From Chthonomonas sp. UBA6659 (GTDB taxonomy: Bacteria > Armatimonadota > Fimbriimonadia > Fimbriimonadales > Fimbriimonadaceae), in assembly GCA_002455425.1 (NCBI GenBank), contig DKKT01000048.1, positions 1 to 6,849 of the forward strand: a stretch of DNA of 6,849 nucleotides, given 5' to 3'. Positions 1 to 6,715 of the stretch are shown one piece after another. The notes under the pieces were generated by a model. That model did no database searches. It worked only from the letters and a program-made list of their open reading frames with translations, and was not told the origin of the DNA. How positions within the stretch are numbered: the first letter of the stretch is position 1; each line of letters begins with the position of its first letter. Both the position numbers and the translations under genes were made by a program.

Positions 1-36
1 ATTCCGCCGGGTCCGCCCAGGTGGACCCGGCGGAAT
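1..36. terminator. Perfect 14-bp inverted repeat (candidate terminator hairpin)
   Basis: Bases 1-14 and 23-36 are exact reverse complements (ATTCCGCCGGGTCC and its complement) around an 8-base loop, giving a GC-rich stem. It lies downstream of the minus-strand fabZ-lpxA genes. No T-run follows on the plus side; on the minus side the following bases fall outside the window, so an intrinsic terminator for minus-strand transcripts is possible but unproven. It could also serve a gene to the left of the window. Confidence 0.5.
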
Positions 37-192
37 CCGACCCCTTGCCCCGGCGCGGAGGAACGACCCTCCACAGCGGCCGCCTGTGCCCTGCTCCCAC
101 CGGACGGGTGACCAAGCCGCGGATCGCTCAGACGACAAGGCTCTGGTCCCCAAGATCCAAGACGACCGTTCTCCGTATGTGTTTCGCCCTGG

Positions 193-214
193 CGTTGGGG
201 TGACACCCCGAACG
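193..214 (-). terminator. Hairpin just after lpxA stop, no T-run
   Basis: A stem CGTT-GGGG pairs with CCCC-(G bulge)-AACG around a TGACA loop, beginning about 10 bases beyond the lpxA stop codon on the minus strand. Position suggests the 3' end of the fabZ-lpxA transcript, but no U-tract follows, so termination would need a factor or the hairpin would act in 3'-end protection. Apart from this hairpin I see nothing in 37-223: the open frames there have no homology I recognise and no ribosome sites. Confidence 0.35.
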
Positions 215-223
215 GAACCGTGC

Positions 224-1012
224 TTAGGGTTGGTCGCCGCGACCGTTCTTACCCTTGAACAGCCGCTCGACGAACGTCAGCAATTCCTCGACTTCGGCCG
301 TGATCGTCACTTCGCGCCGCACGACTTCGATCGCGTGGGTCAGGCCGAGTTGGGACTTGAACAGCAGTTTGCACGCCTTGTGCAGCGCAAGACGTGACTC
401 TTGCGAGACGCCGATCCGGCGCAGGCCGACGGCGTTGATGTCATGCACCTGCTGCTCCATCCCTTCGACCAGCATGTACGGGGGGACGTCACGCACGATC
501 CGGCTCATCCCGCCGACCATGGCGACTTTGCCGATGCGCACCCACTGATGGATGCCGGTCATGCCGCTCACGGTCGCGAGGCGCTCGATCGTCACATGTC
601 CCGACACTCCCGAGCCGTTGGCGATCGTCACGTCGTCTTCGATGGTCACGTTGTGGCCAAGGTGGACGAATGCCATCAGGAACACGCGGTTCCCGACACG
701 GGTCGTCTTACCTTCTCCGGTGGCGCGGTGGATCGTGACGTACTCGCGGATGTGGTTGTCGTCACCGATGACAGCGTACGTGGGTTCGCCTTTGTACTTA
801 CGGTCCTGGGGATCGCCCCCGATGATCGCCCCCTGCCCGATGAAATTCCGCGCCCCCAGGGTGGTGTTGCCCTTGACCGTGACGTGGCTGTCCAGCACCG
901 AGCCGTTCCCGATCACGGCACCCGCCTCGACGAAGCAGAAAGGGCCGACCACCACATCGGCGGCAAGATCGGCTTTCGGGTCGACGACGGCACTCGGGTG
1001 GATGACGGGCAA
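224..1012 (-). CDS. lpxA: UDP-N-acetylglucosamine acyltransferase LpxA
   Basis: Cytoplasmic enzyme that transfers a 3-hydroxyacyl chain from acyl carrier protein to UDP-GlcNAc, the first step of lipid A synthesis. The 262-residue product equals the E. coli length. Left-handed beta-helix hexapeptide repeats fill roughly residues 3-180. Family landmarks are GGDPQDRKYKGEP (65-77), IREYVTIHRAT (88-98), VHLGH (116-120, where His120 matches catalytic His125 of E. coli), HQW at 155-157 and GGMSRIVRDVPPY (167-179); a helical C-terminal region follows. Gly168 aligns with the E. coli 'hydrocarbon ruler' Gly173, which suggests (inference) a long rather than C10 acyl chain. The start is TTG: codons directly upstream are a stop and GAT, and an AAGGA ribosome site sits 7 bases before the TTG. 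It follows fabZ directly and is probably translationally coupled to it. Confidence 0.95.
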   Translation of the reverse strand: MPVIHPSAVVDPKADLAADVVVGPFCFVEAGAVIGNGSVLDSHVTVKGNTTLGARNFIGQGAIIGGDPQDRKYKGEPTYAVIGDDNHIREYVTIHRATGEGKTTRVGNRVFLMAFVHLGHNVTIEDDVTIANGSGVSGHVTIERLATVSGMTGIHQWVRIGKVAMVGGMSRIVRDVPPYMLVEGMEQQVHDINAVGLRRIGVSQESRLALHKACKLLFKSQLGLTHAIEVVRREVTITAEVEELLTFVERLFKGKNGRGDQP

Positions 1013-1015
1013 ATC

Positions 1016-1444
<429 letters not shown>

Positions 1445-1515
1445 CGTGGTCGGGTTCTGGAGTTCGTTTCCCACGGGCCGTGTATACCCCCGAGGCGCAG
1501 GAATCGGTTTCAGCT

Positions 1516-2397
1516 ATGATCCGCCAGATGGAGGAATCGATCGCTCAAGCCATCGACGCCTGGGCACCGGGAGCTGCCCTCCGTACCACCAAACCCCTCG
1601 GTGGCGGAATGTCGGCGCAAGTTCTCGGGCTCGAGTTGGAGGATGGTCGTTCTGCCGTCCTTCGTCATCCCAGCCCGTTCCTTGCGTCGCTGGTCGATGA
1701 CCCGGCACGTTACGAATTCGAGGTGCTGGCGGCCACCCATGGTGCTGGGCTCCCCGTGCCGCGGCCACTCGCCTTCGGCTCGGGCTGGCTCTTGATGGAG
1801 ATGCTCGACGGCACCGCGACCGCGTTTACCGACGATCCCAAAGCGTACGCCGAACAGATGGCGACGACGCTTGCCCGAATCCATGTGGTCGAGGTCCACA
1901 CGCCTGCTTTCTCGATGTTGATGGAAACCCGGCGCACGTTCACCCCGCCCGACGGCGAGCCGAATCTGGAGTTGCGGGAGCCCGAAGTCGCGTCCGCACT
2001 GATCGACTCGCTGCCCGACGATCCCGGCCCCTACGGGCTACGGCACGGCGACTACTGGCCCGGAAACGTGCTTTGGCAGCAGGGCCGCATCACCGGGGTG
2101 ATCGACTGGGAGAACGCGCTCAAGGGGCCGGCGATCGCGGACCTCGCCGTCAGTCGGCTCGACATGTGGTGGGTCTTCGGCCGCGAGGCGATGGACCACT
2201 TCACGGCGTGCTACGTCGCTTGCCGCCCGATCGACTTGGGTGCGCTACGCTACTGGGACTTGCGCGCCGCGCTGAGGCCGATGCGGAACCTGGAGGAGTG
2301 GGCGGCACCCTATCCGTCGCTCCATCGCCCCGACATCGACACCGTCGGGATGCAACGGGGATTGCTCGCATTCATCGAGGACGCGCTCGCGCGCTGA
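1516..2397 (+). CDS. APH-family phosphotransferase (substrate unknown)
   Basis: A 293-residue protein with the aminoglycoside phosphotransferase / choline kinase fold. It shows a glycine-rich nucleotide loop (LGGGMSAQVLG, residues 28-38), a beta-strand AVLRH (47-51) where the fold's nucleotide-binding strand sits, an inter-lobe segment with WLLMEMLDG (91-99), the Brenner motif HGDYWPGNVLW (177-187; Asp179 catalytic base, Asn184) and IDWENA (196-201; Asp197 metal ligand). The family phosphorylates small alcohols, aminoglycosides, macrolides, sugars or amino acids, so resistance cannot be inferred. An alternative GTG start at 1480 would add 12 residues but nearly abut a fabZ GTG start; AGGA at 1499-1502 is rather far from the ATG, so the start is uncertain. 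Divergent from fabZ, and convergent with the dehydrogenase with two bases between stop codons. Confidence 0.88.
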   Translation: MIRQMEESIAQAIDAWAPGAALRTTKPLGGGMSAQVLGLELEDGRSAVLRHPSPFLASLVDDPARYEFEVLAATHGAGLPVPRPLAFGSGWLLMEMLDGTATAFTDDPKAYAEQMATTLARIHVVEVHTPAFSMLMETRRTFTPPDGEPNLELREPEVASALIDSLPDDPGPYGLRHGDYWPGNVLWQQGRITGVIDWENALKGPAIADLAVSRLDMWWVFGREAMDHFTACYVACRPIDLGALRYWDLRAALRPMRNLEEWAAPYPSLHRPDIDTVGMQRGLLAFIEDALAR

Positions 2398-2399
2398 AC

Positions 2400-3521
2400 C
2401 TACTTGCCGACGACGTTCTTGCTGATGACCATCCGCTGGATCTCGGAACAGCCCTCTCCGATCTCGGTTAGCTTGGCATCCCGCCAGAGCTTCTCGACCA
2501 GGAACTCGAAGGTCATGCCGCGTCCGCCGTGGATCTGAATCGCCCGGTTCGTGACGTGGTTCGCGGTTTCGCTCGCGTACAGCTTGGCCATCGAGGAGAT
2601 CAGGGTGACGTCCTCGCCTCGATCGAACATGACCGCACCCTTGTGCAGGAGGAGACGGGACGCTTCGAGCTCGGTCGCGCTGTCGGCGATCATGTTCTGC
2701 ACCGACTGCATATCGACGAGGCGGCGCTTGAACTGTTCGCGCTGCTTGCCGTACTCAACTGTGAGTTCGAACGCCTTCTCGGCGATCCCGACGGCCATGC
2801 CCGCGATCCCGAGTCGGCCACGGTAGAGCAGCGAGATCGCCTGCTCAAACGAGCACGGGGTGTGCCAGCCGATCGCGTCGGTCATTTGAAAGCGAACCGT
2901 GTTGCTGGCTCGAACGCCGATCGTGTGGATGCGATCGGTGAGCGTGAACCCTGCCTGGTCGGTTTCCATCAGGAACGCCGAGAGCTCGGTCTCGGAGGTC
3001 CGGGCAATGAGAATGATGAGGTTGGCCTTCCCCCCGTTCGTGATGAACATCTTCTCGCCGTTCAGGTGATAGTAGCCGGGCCGATCCGCGATCGGGGTCG
3101 CCACGCTCTTGACGCGGCGTGCGTCACTGCCGGCGTCCGGCTCGGTCAAGCCCCACGCGAGCTTGATGTCGCCCTTGATGATTCCCGGAAGGTACTTGCG
3201 TTTCTGCTCCTCCGAACCGAAGTGGACGATGTGGGCGGCGCAAAGGGCGTTGATCGCCGCGATGTTCATCGCGAGGGCCGGATCGCCCGTGGCGATCTCG
3301 CGACACGCCTCAACATAGGCCACGCACGAGACACCGGCACCGCCGAGTTCCTTCGGAACCGTCATCGAGAGGAGTCCGAGCTCGCCCAGTCGCGGCCAGA
3401 TCGTATCGGGGAACGCGGTGTTCGACTCCCATTCGCGGGTGTTCGGGAGGACCTCGTCCGCGACGAACGCGCGCACAGAGTCCAGAAAACGCATCTCTTC
3501 GGGGCAGATTTCCAACAGCAT
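2400..3521 (-). CDS. Acyl-CoA dehydrogenase family protein
   Basis: FAD-dependent flavoenzyme that introduces a trans-2,3 double bond into an acyl-CoA thioester, passing electrons to ETF; cytoplasmic. At 373 residues it matches the short/medium-chain family. The N-terminal helical domain covers about 1-120, the middle beta-domain carries signature 1 (LTEPDAGSD, 125-133) and FITNG (159-163), and the C-terminal helical domain carries RGRLGIAGMAVGIAEKA (234-250), signature 2 (QIHGGRGMTFEF, 329-340) and IGEGCSEIQR (354-363), where Glu356 is at the catalytic-base position of the SCAD/MCAD class. Substrate chain length or branching cannot be read from this. Start is ATG with only a weak ribosome site; an internal ATG ten codons in is the alternative. 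Divergent from the cobalamin-type regulator, which is a plausible controller (inference). Confidence 0.93.
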   Translation of the reverse strand: MLLEICPEEMRFLDSVRAFVADEVLPNTREWESNTAFPDTIWPRLGELGLLSMTVPKELGGAGVSCVAYVEACREIATGDPALAMNIAAINALCAAHIVHFGSEEQKRKYLPGIIKGDIKLAWGLTEPDAGSDARRVKSVATPIADRPGYYHLNGEKMFITNGGKANLIILIARTSETELSAFLMETDQAGFTLTDRIHTIGVRASNTVRFQMTDAIGWHTPCSFEQAISLLYRGRLGIAGMAVGIAEKAFELTVEYGKQREQFKRRLVDMQSVQNMIADSATELEASRLLLHKGAVMFDRGEDVTLISSMAKLYASETANHVTNRAIQIHGGRGMTFEFLVEKLWRDAKLTEIGEGCSEIQRMVISKNVVGK

Positions 3522-3554
3522 CGTCGTATCGGCCGCGTCCTCGCGGGCCGACCT

Positions 3555-3560
3555 ATTCTA
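3555..3560 (-). promoter_or_regulatory. Possible -10 box for the acyl-CoA dehydrogenase gene
   Basis: The minus strand reads TAGAAT, five of six bases of the sigma-70 -10 consensus, about 34 bases upstream of the ATG. No recognisable -35 box is present at 15-18 bases spacing, so an activator would be needed if this is used. Confidence 0.25.
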
Positions 3561-3607
3561 CTTCGTGGGGTCGATGACCGTTTCTCGCCGGGGCGTCGGA
3601 ATCAATC

Positions 3608-3639
3608 TGACCTCACGTCACCGGACAATAATGTATAAT
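3608..3639 (+). promoter_or_regulatory. Candidate promoter/operator of the cobalamin-type regulator
   Basis: A perfect TATAAT lies at 3634-3639, about 38 bases before the regulator's ATG. The -35 position (about 3611-3616, CCTCAC) does not match consensus. At 3608-3620 the sequence TGACCTCACGTCA has complementary ends (TGAC/GTCA) over the expected -35 region and could be an operator half-pair. The flanking 3601-3660 is markedly AT-richer (27 of 60 G or C) than surrounding coding DNA. Autoregulation and control of the divergent dehydrogenase are inferences. Confidence 0.45.
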
Positions 3640-3677
3640 GATGGAATAGCACCCCTGTCCTACGAGAAAATACACCG

Positions 3678-4646
3678 ATGATTGATTTGTTCAAGGAAGT
3701 CGCCGAGCCCTCGCGCCGCAATCTCTTGGCTCAGCTGCAGGCAGGCCCGCGCAGTGTCACCGACCTCGTCATCTCGACCGGCCTCAAGCAGCCGAACGTC
3801 TCGAATCACCTCGCCAAGTTGCGTGCTCGGGGGATCGTTCGGGCAAGCAAGGTCGGTCGGCAGGTCTTTTACACGCTCGCCAGCGCCGAAGTCGAAGCCA
3901 CTCTGCGCGGACTGATCGAGCCGGCCGACACTGAGGAACCGACGGCGATCCCGATCGACGATGCCCCGAAGCAGTACGCTCGGGCCGCATGCGCCGGCGA
4001 CGAGCCGACCTGCACCCGGATCATCGATACGCTCGTGCGCCAAGGCGTCTCGCTGCTGAGAATCTATCAGCAGGTGCTTGCCCAAGCGATGGAATTGATA
4101 GGGAAGTGGTACGAGGTCCAGGCGATCGACGAGGGCCAGGAGCATCTCGCGAGCGCGATCACCGAACGGATGATGGCGCGAGTCGTCCACTATGCACCGG
4201 CGCCGAAACGAAATGCCCAACTGGCGATCCTCGGCTGCGTCGAGGGGAACTGGCACAGCATCGGGCTAAGGATGGTCAGCGACTATCTTCGGCTGAGCGG
4301 CTGGAAGAATCTCTATCTCGGCGCGTCGGTTCCGACAACGTCGTTTCTCTCCGCGGTCCGCGAACACAAGCCGCACCTCGTTCTCGTGAACTGTACGTAT
4401 AGCGAGCAGCGTGACGAAGCGATCCGCCTGATCCACCGTTTGGTCGAGCATCGCGACCAATGTGGCGGCGGCTTTTTGATCGGTTTGGGCGGTCGCTGCG
4501 TCAACGAGGATCCGCAGTCGTTCATCGATGCCGGGGCCGACTTCTCGGCCCCCAACCTGTTCGTTTTTGCCGAGGAAGTGATCCCCCGGCTCGAGAGCAG
4601 TGCGAGCAGCCTCGGCGTGTTCACCAACCACAAGAAGTACGACTGA
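3678..4646 (+). CDS. ArsR-like winged-helix regulator with CarH-like cobalamin-binding domains
   Basis: A 322-residue fusion. Residues 1-80 form an ArsR-type winged helix: helix-turn-helix around SVTDLVISTGLKQPNVSNHL (26-45) and wing RASKVGRQVFYTL (55-67). No cysteine metal site of the ELCVCDL kind is present, so this is not a classical metal sensor. Residues about 100-175 match the four-helix cap of cobalamin-dependent photoreceptors and methionine synthase: Trp144 and Glu155-His156 recall the CarH W-x9-EH adenosyl-pocket motif, here with ten residues between. Residues 180-305 are a Rossmann-type B12 domain with EGNWHSIG (189-196), His193 being the expected lower axial cobalt ligand, then YLGASVP (213-219) and IGLGGR (268-273). 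In CarH a MerR-type domain is used; here ArsR replaces it. Likely dark-stable, AdoCbl-bound repressor released by light (inference). The ATG has only a weak ribosome site. Confidence 0.9.
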   Translation: MIDLFKEVAEPSRRNLLAQLQAGPRSVTDLVISTGLKQPNVSNHLAKLRARGIVRASKVGRQVFYTLASAEVEATLRGLIEPADTEEPTAIPIDDAPKQYARAACAGDEPTCTRIIDTLVRQGVSLLRIYQQVLAQAMELIGKWYEVQAIDEGQEHLASAITERMMARVVHYAPAPKRNAQLAILGCVEGNWHSIGLRMVSDYLRLSGWKNLYLGASVPTTSFLSAVREHKPHLVLVNCTYSEQRDEAIRLIHRLVEHRDQCGGGFLIGLGGRCVNEDPQSFIDAGADFSAPNLFVFAEEVIPRLESSASSLGVFTNHKKYD

Positions 4647-4651
4647 GCCCA

Positions 4652-4667
4652 AACCGGGTCACCGGTT
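4652..4667. terminator. Short hairpin between regulator stop and the direct repeat
   Basis: AACCGG and CCGGTT pair perfectly around GTCA, beginning 5 bases after the regulator's stop codon. It also covers the stop codon of the stranded minus-strand 3' end. Such a position suits a bidirectional terminator between two formerly convergent genes. The stem is short and no T-run follows, so confidence is low. Confidence 0.35.
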
Positions 4668-4700
4668 CTCGTCGTCGTCTTCTTCCTCGCTTTCGGCAAG
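4659..4700 (-). pseudogene. Stranded 3' end of a gene encoding an acidic C-terminus
   Basis: On the minus strand the frame reads L-A-E-S-E-E-E-D-D-D-E-N-R and then TGA at 4661-4659; the codon before it (4703-4701) is a stop, so nothing upstream continues the frame. The peptide nearly equals the C-terminus of the gene entering from the right end of the window (AESEEDDDD). I read this as the original last codons of that gene, cut off when the DNA between the two repeats arrived. A chance acidic frame in a low-complexity stretch is the alternative. Confidence 0.45.
4669..4698 (+). repeat. Left direct repeat (30 bases)
   Basis: Matches the right copy at 6800-6826 over its whole length apart from one missing 3-base unit; the last 18 bases are identical (TCTTCCTCGCTTTCGGCA) and the first 12 also match. 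The 5' part is low-complexity (TCG repeats), but the 18-base identical block is not. Candidate attachment site or target duplication. Confidence 0.7.
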
Positions 4701-4814
4701 TCAAAGCCGCTGCTCCCGAAGCATACGTTTCGGCCTCGGAGGCGGAGATTGACACAATCGGCGAGCGAATCTACTTTGGCCAGACGGTTAAGAAAGAAAA
4801 ATTGTTGGAAGGCA

Positions 4815-4843
4815 TTGACAGGACCGGTTGCTTGTGGTATAGT
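4815..4843 (+). promoter_or_regulatory. Near-consensus sigma-70 promoter
   Basis: TTGACA (4815-4820, perfect -35), a 17-base spacer, and TATAGT (4838-4843, five of six of the -10 consensus). Transcription would begin near 4850, leaving a leader of about 57 bases before the ATG at 4907. It is by far the best promoter in the window and lies inside the islet, suggesting the cargo gene carries its own constitutive housekeeping promoter. A second weaker pair, TTGACA at 4749-4754 with TACTTT at 4772-4777 (17-base spacer), lies just upstream. Confidence 0.7.
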
Positions 4844-4906
4844 GTCCGATGGAGCAGCGTAAGGTACCTCACGCAGATGCGGAGGCAGCGTAGTCTCCGG
4901 AGAAAG

Positions 4907-5932
4907 ATGCATAGAACCGACGTTGAGCACTTCGTGCTCGAGAGCCTTCGGACTCTCGGCCTCAACCCAAGCCTGACTTGGGACCCAGAGGGAAGGGTGG
5001 CCACCTTCTTCATCACCCTCGAACGCCCAGTCACCGAAGCCCTTTACACCTCTACGCGAAAGGGAGCGTCCATGTACCACAACGTACAACGCAAGGAAAA
5101 GGGCCACGCGCAAAAGGAACGTTACGTACCCGCCATGAACAACGGTTGGTGGAAGGATTGGGCGTCAAGCATCGCCTTCGTAGTGTACAGCCACGAGGGG
5201 GAGACCCAGTTCAAACTGGCGGATGGCTACCAACGCACGGCGAGCGCCTACAAGGCTCACCCTCCTCATCCGCTTAAGTTCGTTGGTGTTGTCCACTTGT
5301 GCGAGAGCGAACGGGAATCGGGAGACATCATTCGCCACTACAACTTAGGGCAGCAGAAGACGCCCGACGACCACATCCGCGGAGCGGACGCCTTCACCTA
5401 CGTCTCACCGACGTTCTTGAAGACCACAAAGGTCATCGCAACTCGCATCCGGTATTGGAACGCCAACGCCTTTGGCCAGATTCTCCCGGACGAGTGGCAA
5501 CGCATGAGCGAAGAACTCGAACTGCCCCTAAAGGCATTCGAGCGGATCCTGTACTTTGTGAGAAGCGGCCACGAGTACGACTTCGAGCGTGCGGCCCTTG
5601 ATGCGGATCTAGACGCGAAGGACATGAACACCGTGTATGCGCGGCTGGTTGGAATCCTCTATCAGGCTCGCGATCCGCAAAAGGCGCTCAAGTTCTGCGA
5701 TGCTGTCATCAGGAACGAGATACCGGAAGTTGAACCGCGTCTGCTGAAGGGTGAGTCGACCAACATGGTCACCAAGATGATCATGGACGCTTACTGCTCA
5801 TTCTGCGACCCGCGTTTCCAACCGGTGGAAGTCACTAGGCGCAAGGACTGGCCTTGGGAGCCTCACGTGCCGCATGTGGCTACATGGCCCGTCTTCGCGC
5901 ACTCGAAGAGGGAGGAGGCATTGGCCGTCTAA
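4907..5932 (+). CDS. ParB-like / DGQHR-like fold protein, function unknown
   Basis: A 341-residue protein whose first half follows the pattern of phage and plasmid ParB-N/DGQHR-type proteins: a threonine-rich strand with ITLERPVTEALY (36-47), then RYVPAMNNGWWKDWASSIAF (72-91, matching the family's 'ya..M..G.W....I.f'), KLADGYQRTASAY (103-115) in place of DGQHRLxA, and YNLGQQKTPDDHIRGADAF (145-163) where relatives have a D-x-G-x-x-R-x-x-x-D segment. The usual HR is QR here. ParB relatives with this pocket bind or hydrolyse nucleotides, but no activity can be assigned. The second half is mostly helical with a CSFC pair (297-300). Start: GGAG at 4899-4902 sits 4 bases before this ATG; an ATG at 4877 would add ten basic residues. 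The frame stays open upstream to 4460 over the regulator gene, but the promoter at 4815-4843 argues against that. No signal peptide or membrane segment. Confidence 0.72.
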   Translation: MHRTDVEHFVLESLRTLGLNPSLTWDPEGRVATFFITLERPVTEALYTSTRKGASMYHNVQRKEKGHAQKERYVPAMNNGWWKDWASSIAFVVYSHEGETQFKLADGYQRTASAYKAHPPHPLKFVGVVHLCESERESGDIIRHYNLGQQKTPDDHIRGADAFTYVSPTFLKTTKVIATRIRYWNANAFGQILPDEWQRMSEELELPLKAFERILYFVRSGHEYDFERAALDADLDAKDMNTVYARLVGILYQARDPQKALKFCDAVIRNEIPEVEPRLLKGESTNMVTKMIMDAYCSFCDPRFQPVEVTRRKDWPWEPHVPHVATWPVFAHSKREEALAV

Positions 5933-5943
5933 GGGCTGATTGG

Positions 5944-5983
5944 CGGCAGGTGGTCAAGTTCTTCCGATCTTGACCGCCTGCCG
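5944..5983. terminator. Strong 15-bp hairpin after the ParB-like gene
   Basis: Bases 5944-5958 pair with 5969-5983 over 15 base pairs (one G-U wobble) around a 10-base loop. It begins 11 bases after the stop of the ParB-like gene and lies between that gene and the convergent toxin gene, so a bidirectional terminator is the simplest reading. There is no T-run on either side. The rest of 5984-6071 shows only a small TCGCT/AGCGA hairpin at 6057-6069 next to the toxin stop codon. Confidence 0.5.
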
Positions 5984-6071
5984 ACGTGAGCAAACTTGAA
6001 GCCAAGATCGACGCCCGCGTCGGTCAAGGCGAAGCCACCACCTGATAACGGCGGGTTCGCTCCAAGCGACG

Positions 6072-6404
6072 TTAGGAACCGGACAACTTCGACTGCCAAT
6101 CCTGCGCCGTGTGGTAGATGTGGATGATCTCCAGACGCGACTCGACAACGCGGTAGAAGACGATATGGCCGTGCCCGCGCGAGCGGCGCTTGGCCAGACG
6201 ACGCCACAGGCCCGGAAACTCCTCAACCGCGACACCCAGACCTGGTGAACGCGCCAGTTTCTCAATCTCCGACTCGAGAAAGGCGATATAGGAGTCGGCC
6301 CGGCGTTCGCCGTATTCGACAGCGTTCCACTGCCAGACGGCGATCCACTCAACCCTTGCCGCGAGGGTGAAGACGACCTCTAGCGGTTCTGTCTCTCGCG
6401 GCAT
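6072..6404 (-). CDS. parE: RelE/ParE-superfamily toxin
   Basis: A 110-residue protein of the RelE/ParE fold: two N-terminal helices (about 14-55) with the ParE-like pattern AARVEW...NAVEYGERRADSYIAFLESEIEKLARSPGLG, then a beta-sheet with WRRL (67-70), GHIVFYRV (79-86) and LEIIHIYHTAQD (91-102). ParE members poison DNA gyrase and RelE members cut mRNA on the ribosome; the sequence favours ParE by overall pattern but does not settle it. The ATG overlaps the last 25 bases of the antitoxin gene in another frame, and an AAGGCGGA purine stretch immediately precedes it, which suits coupled translation with antitoxin made first. The first seven or so residues extend beyond the usual ParE start. The gene symbol is by family only. 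Confidence 0.88.
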   Translation of the reverse strand: MPRETEPLEVVFTLAARVEWIAVWQWNAVEYGERRADSYIAFLESEIEKLARSPGLGVAVEEFPGLWRRLAKRRSRGHGHIVFYRVVESRLEIIHIYHTAQDWQSKLSGS

Positions 6405-6637
6405 TCCGCCTTGTACTGAGCCAAGCTCTCGCGCACCTGGCCCATCCCGACGTACTGGCCGGCATCGGCTTGGGCCAAGCCGCGCTCAATCCCTGCACGC
6501 ATCTCGGGACTCAGTACGAACTCATCCTCGTTCGGTGCGGATCGGTCCAGGTATTCCTCTACGGTCAGCCCTAGGTGTCGAGCTCGGCGCTCATACGCCC
6601 GGAAGGCCTCATCGCTCAAGTGAATGGAGTGGTCCAT
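6380..6637 (-). CDS. parD: ParD-like antitoxin
   Basis: An 85-residue protein placed directly upstream of the toxin. The N-terminal part (SIHLSDEAFRAYERRARHLGLTVEEYL, about 4-30) fits a strand-helix-helix DNA-binding domain of ribbon-helix-helix type. The C-terminal part (FVLSPEMRAGIERGLAQADAGQYVGMGQVRESLAQYKAE) matches the toxin-wrapping tail common to ParD antitoxins paired with ParE. In this family the antitoxin, alone or with toxin, represses its own promoter. The ATG at 6637 is chosen because the open frame upstream (to 6838) has unlike, arginine-rich composition; the ribosome site (AGAGA) is weak. The promoter should lie in 6638-6790, but I cannot identify boxes with confidence. Confidence 0.85.
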   Translation of the reverse strand: MDHSIHLSDEAFRAYERRARHLGLTVEEYLDRSAPNEDEFVLSPEMRAGIERGLAQADAGQYVGMGQVRESLAQYKAECRERQNR

Positions 6638-6715
6638 CGCGTCTCTGCCGAAAGTATGACCAATGCTGCAAGAAGCCAGTCCGATGCCCGCGCGCCTCGG
6701 ACGCCGACTGGGACG

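Noticed and set aside
1480..1488. TATAC-like -10 boxes on both strands between fabZ and the phosphotransferase gene
   Set aside because: GTATAC is self-complementary so it appears on both strands; no -35 match exists at proper spacing on either.
1516..2397. Antibiotic resistance determinant (aminoglycoside phosphotransferase)
   Set aside because: Only the general APH fold is supported; no specific resistance enzyme is recognised and the context is chromosomal housekeeping.
2529..3638. Plus-strand open frame of 369 codons opposite the acyl-CoA dehydrogenase
   Set aside because: It is antisense to a gene with full family signatures and has the low-complexity composition of a shadow frame.
3660..4256. 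Minus-strand open frame opposite the cobalamin-type regulator
   Set aside because: It is antisense to a well-supported gene and has no recognisable domain.
4460..4906. Upstream extension of the ParB-like frame over the end of the regulator gene
   Set aside because: The translation is arginine-rich shadow sequence, and a strong promoter lies downstream of it at 4815-4843.
6036..6080. Integron attC-like site at the toxin stop codon (CCTAAC ... GTTA with a TCGCT/AGCGA hairpin)
   Set aside because: The toxin stop falls in a TCCTAAC core as in gene cassettes, but the spacing is only about 30 bases, the GTTRRRY partner does not fit, and no matching site follows the ParB-like gene.
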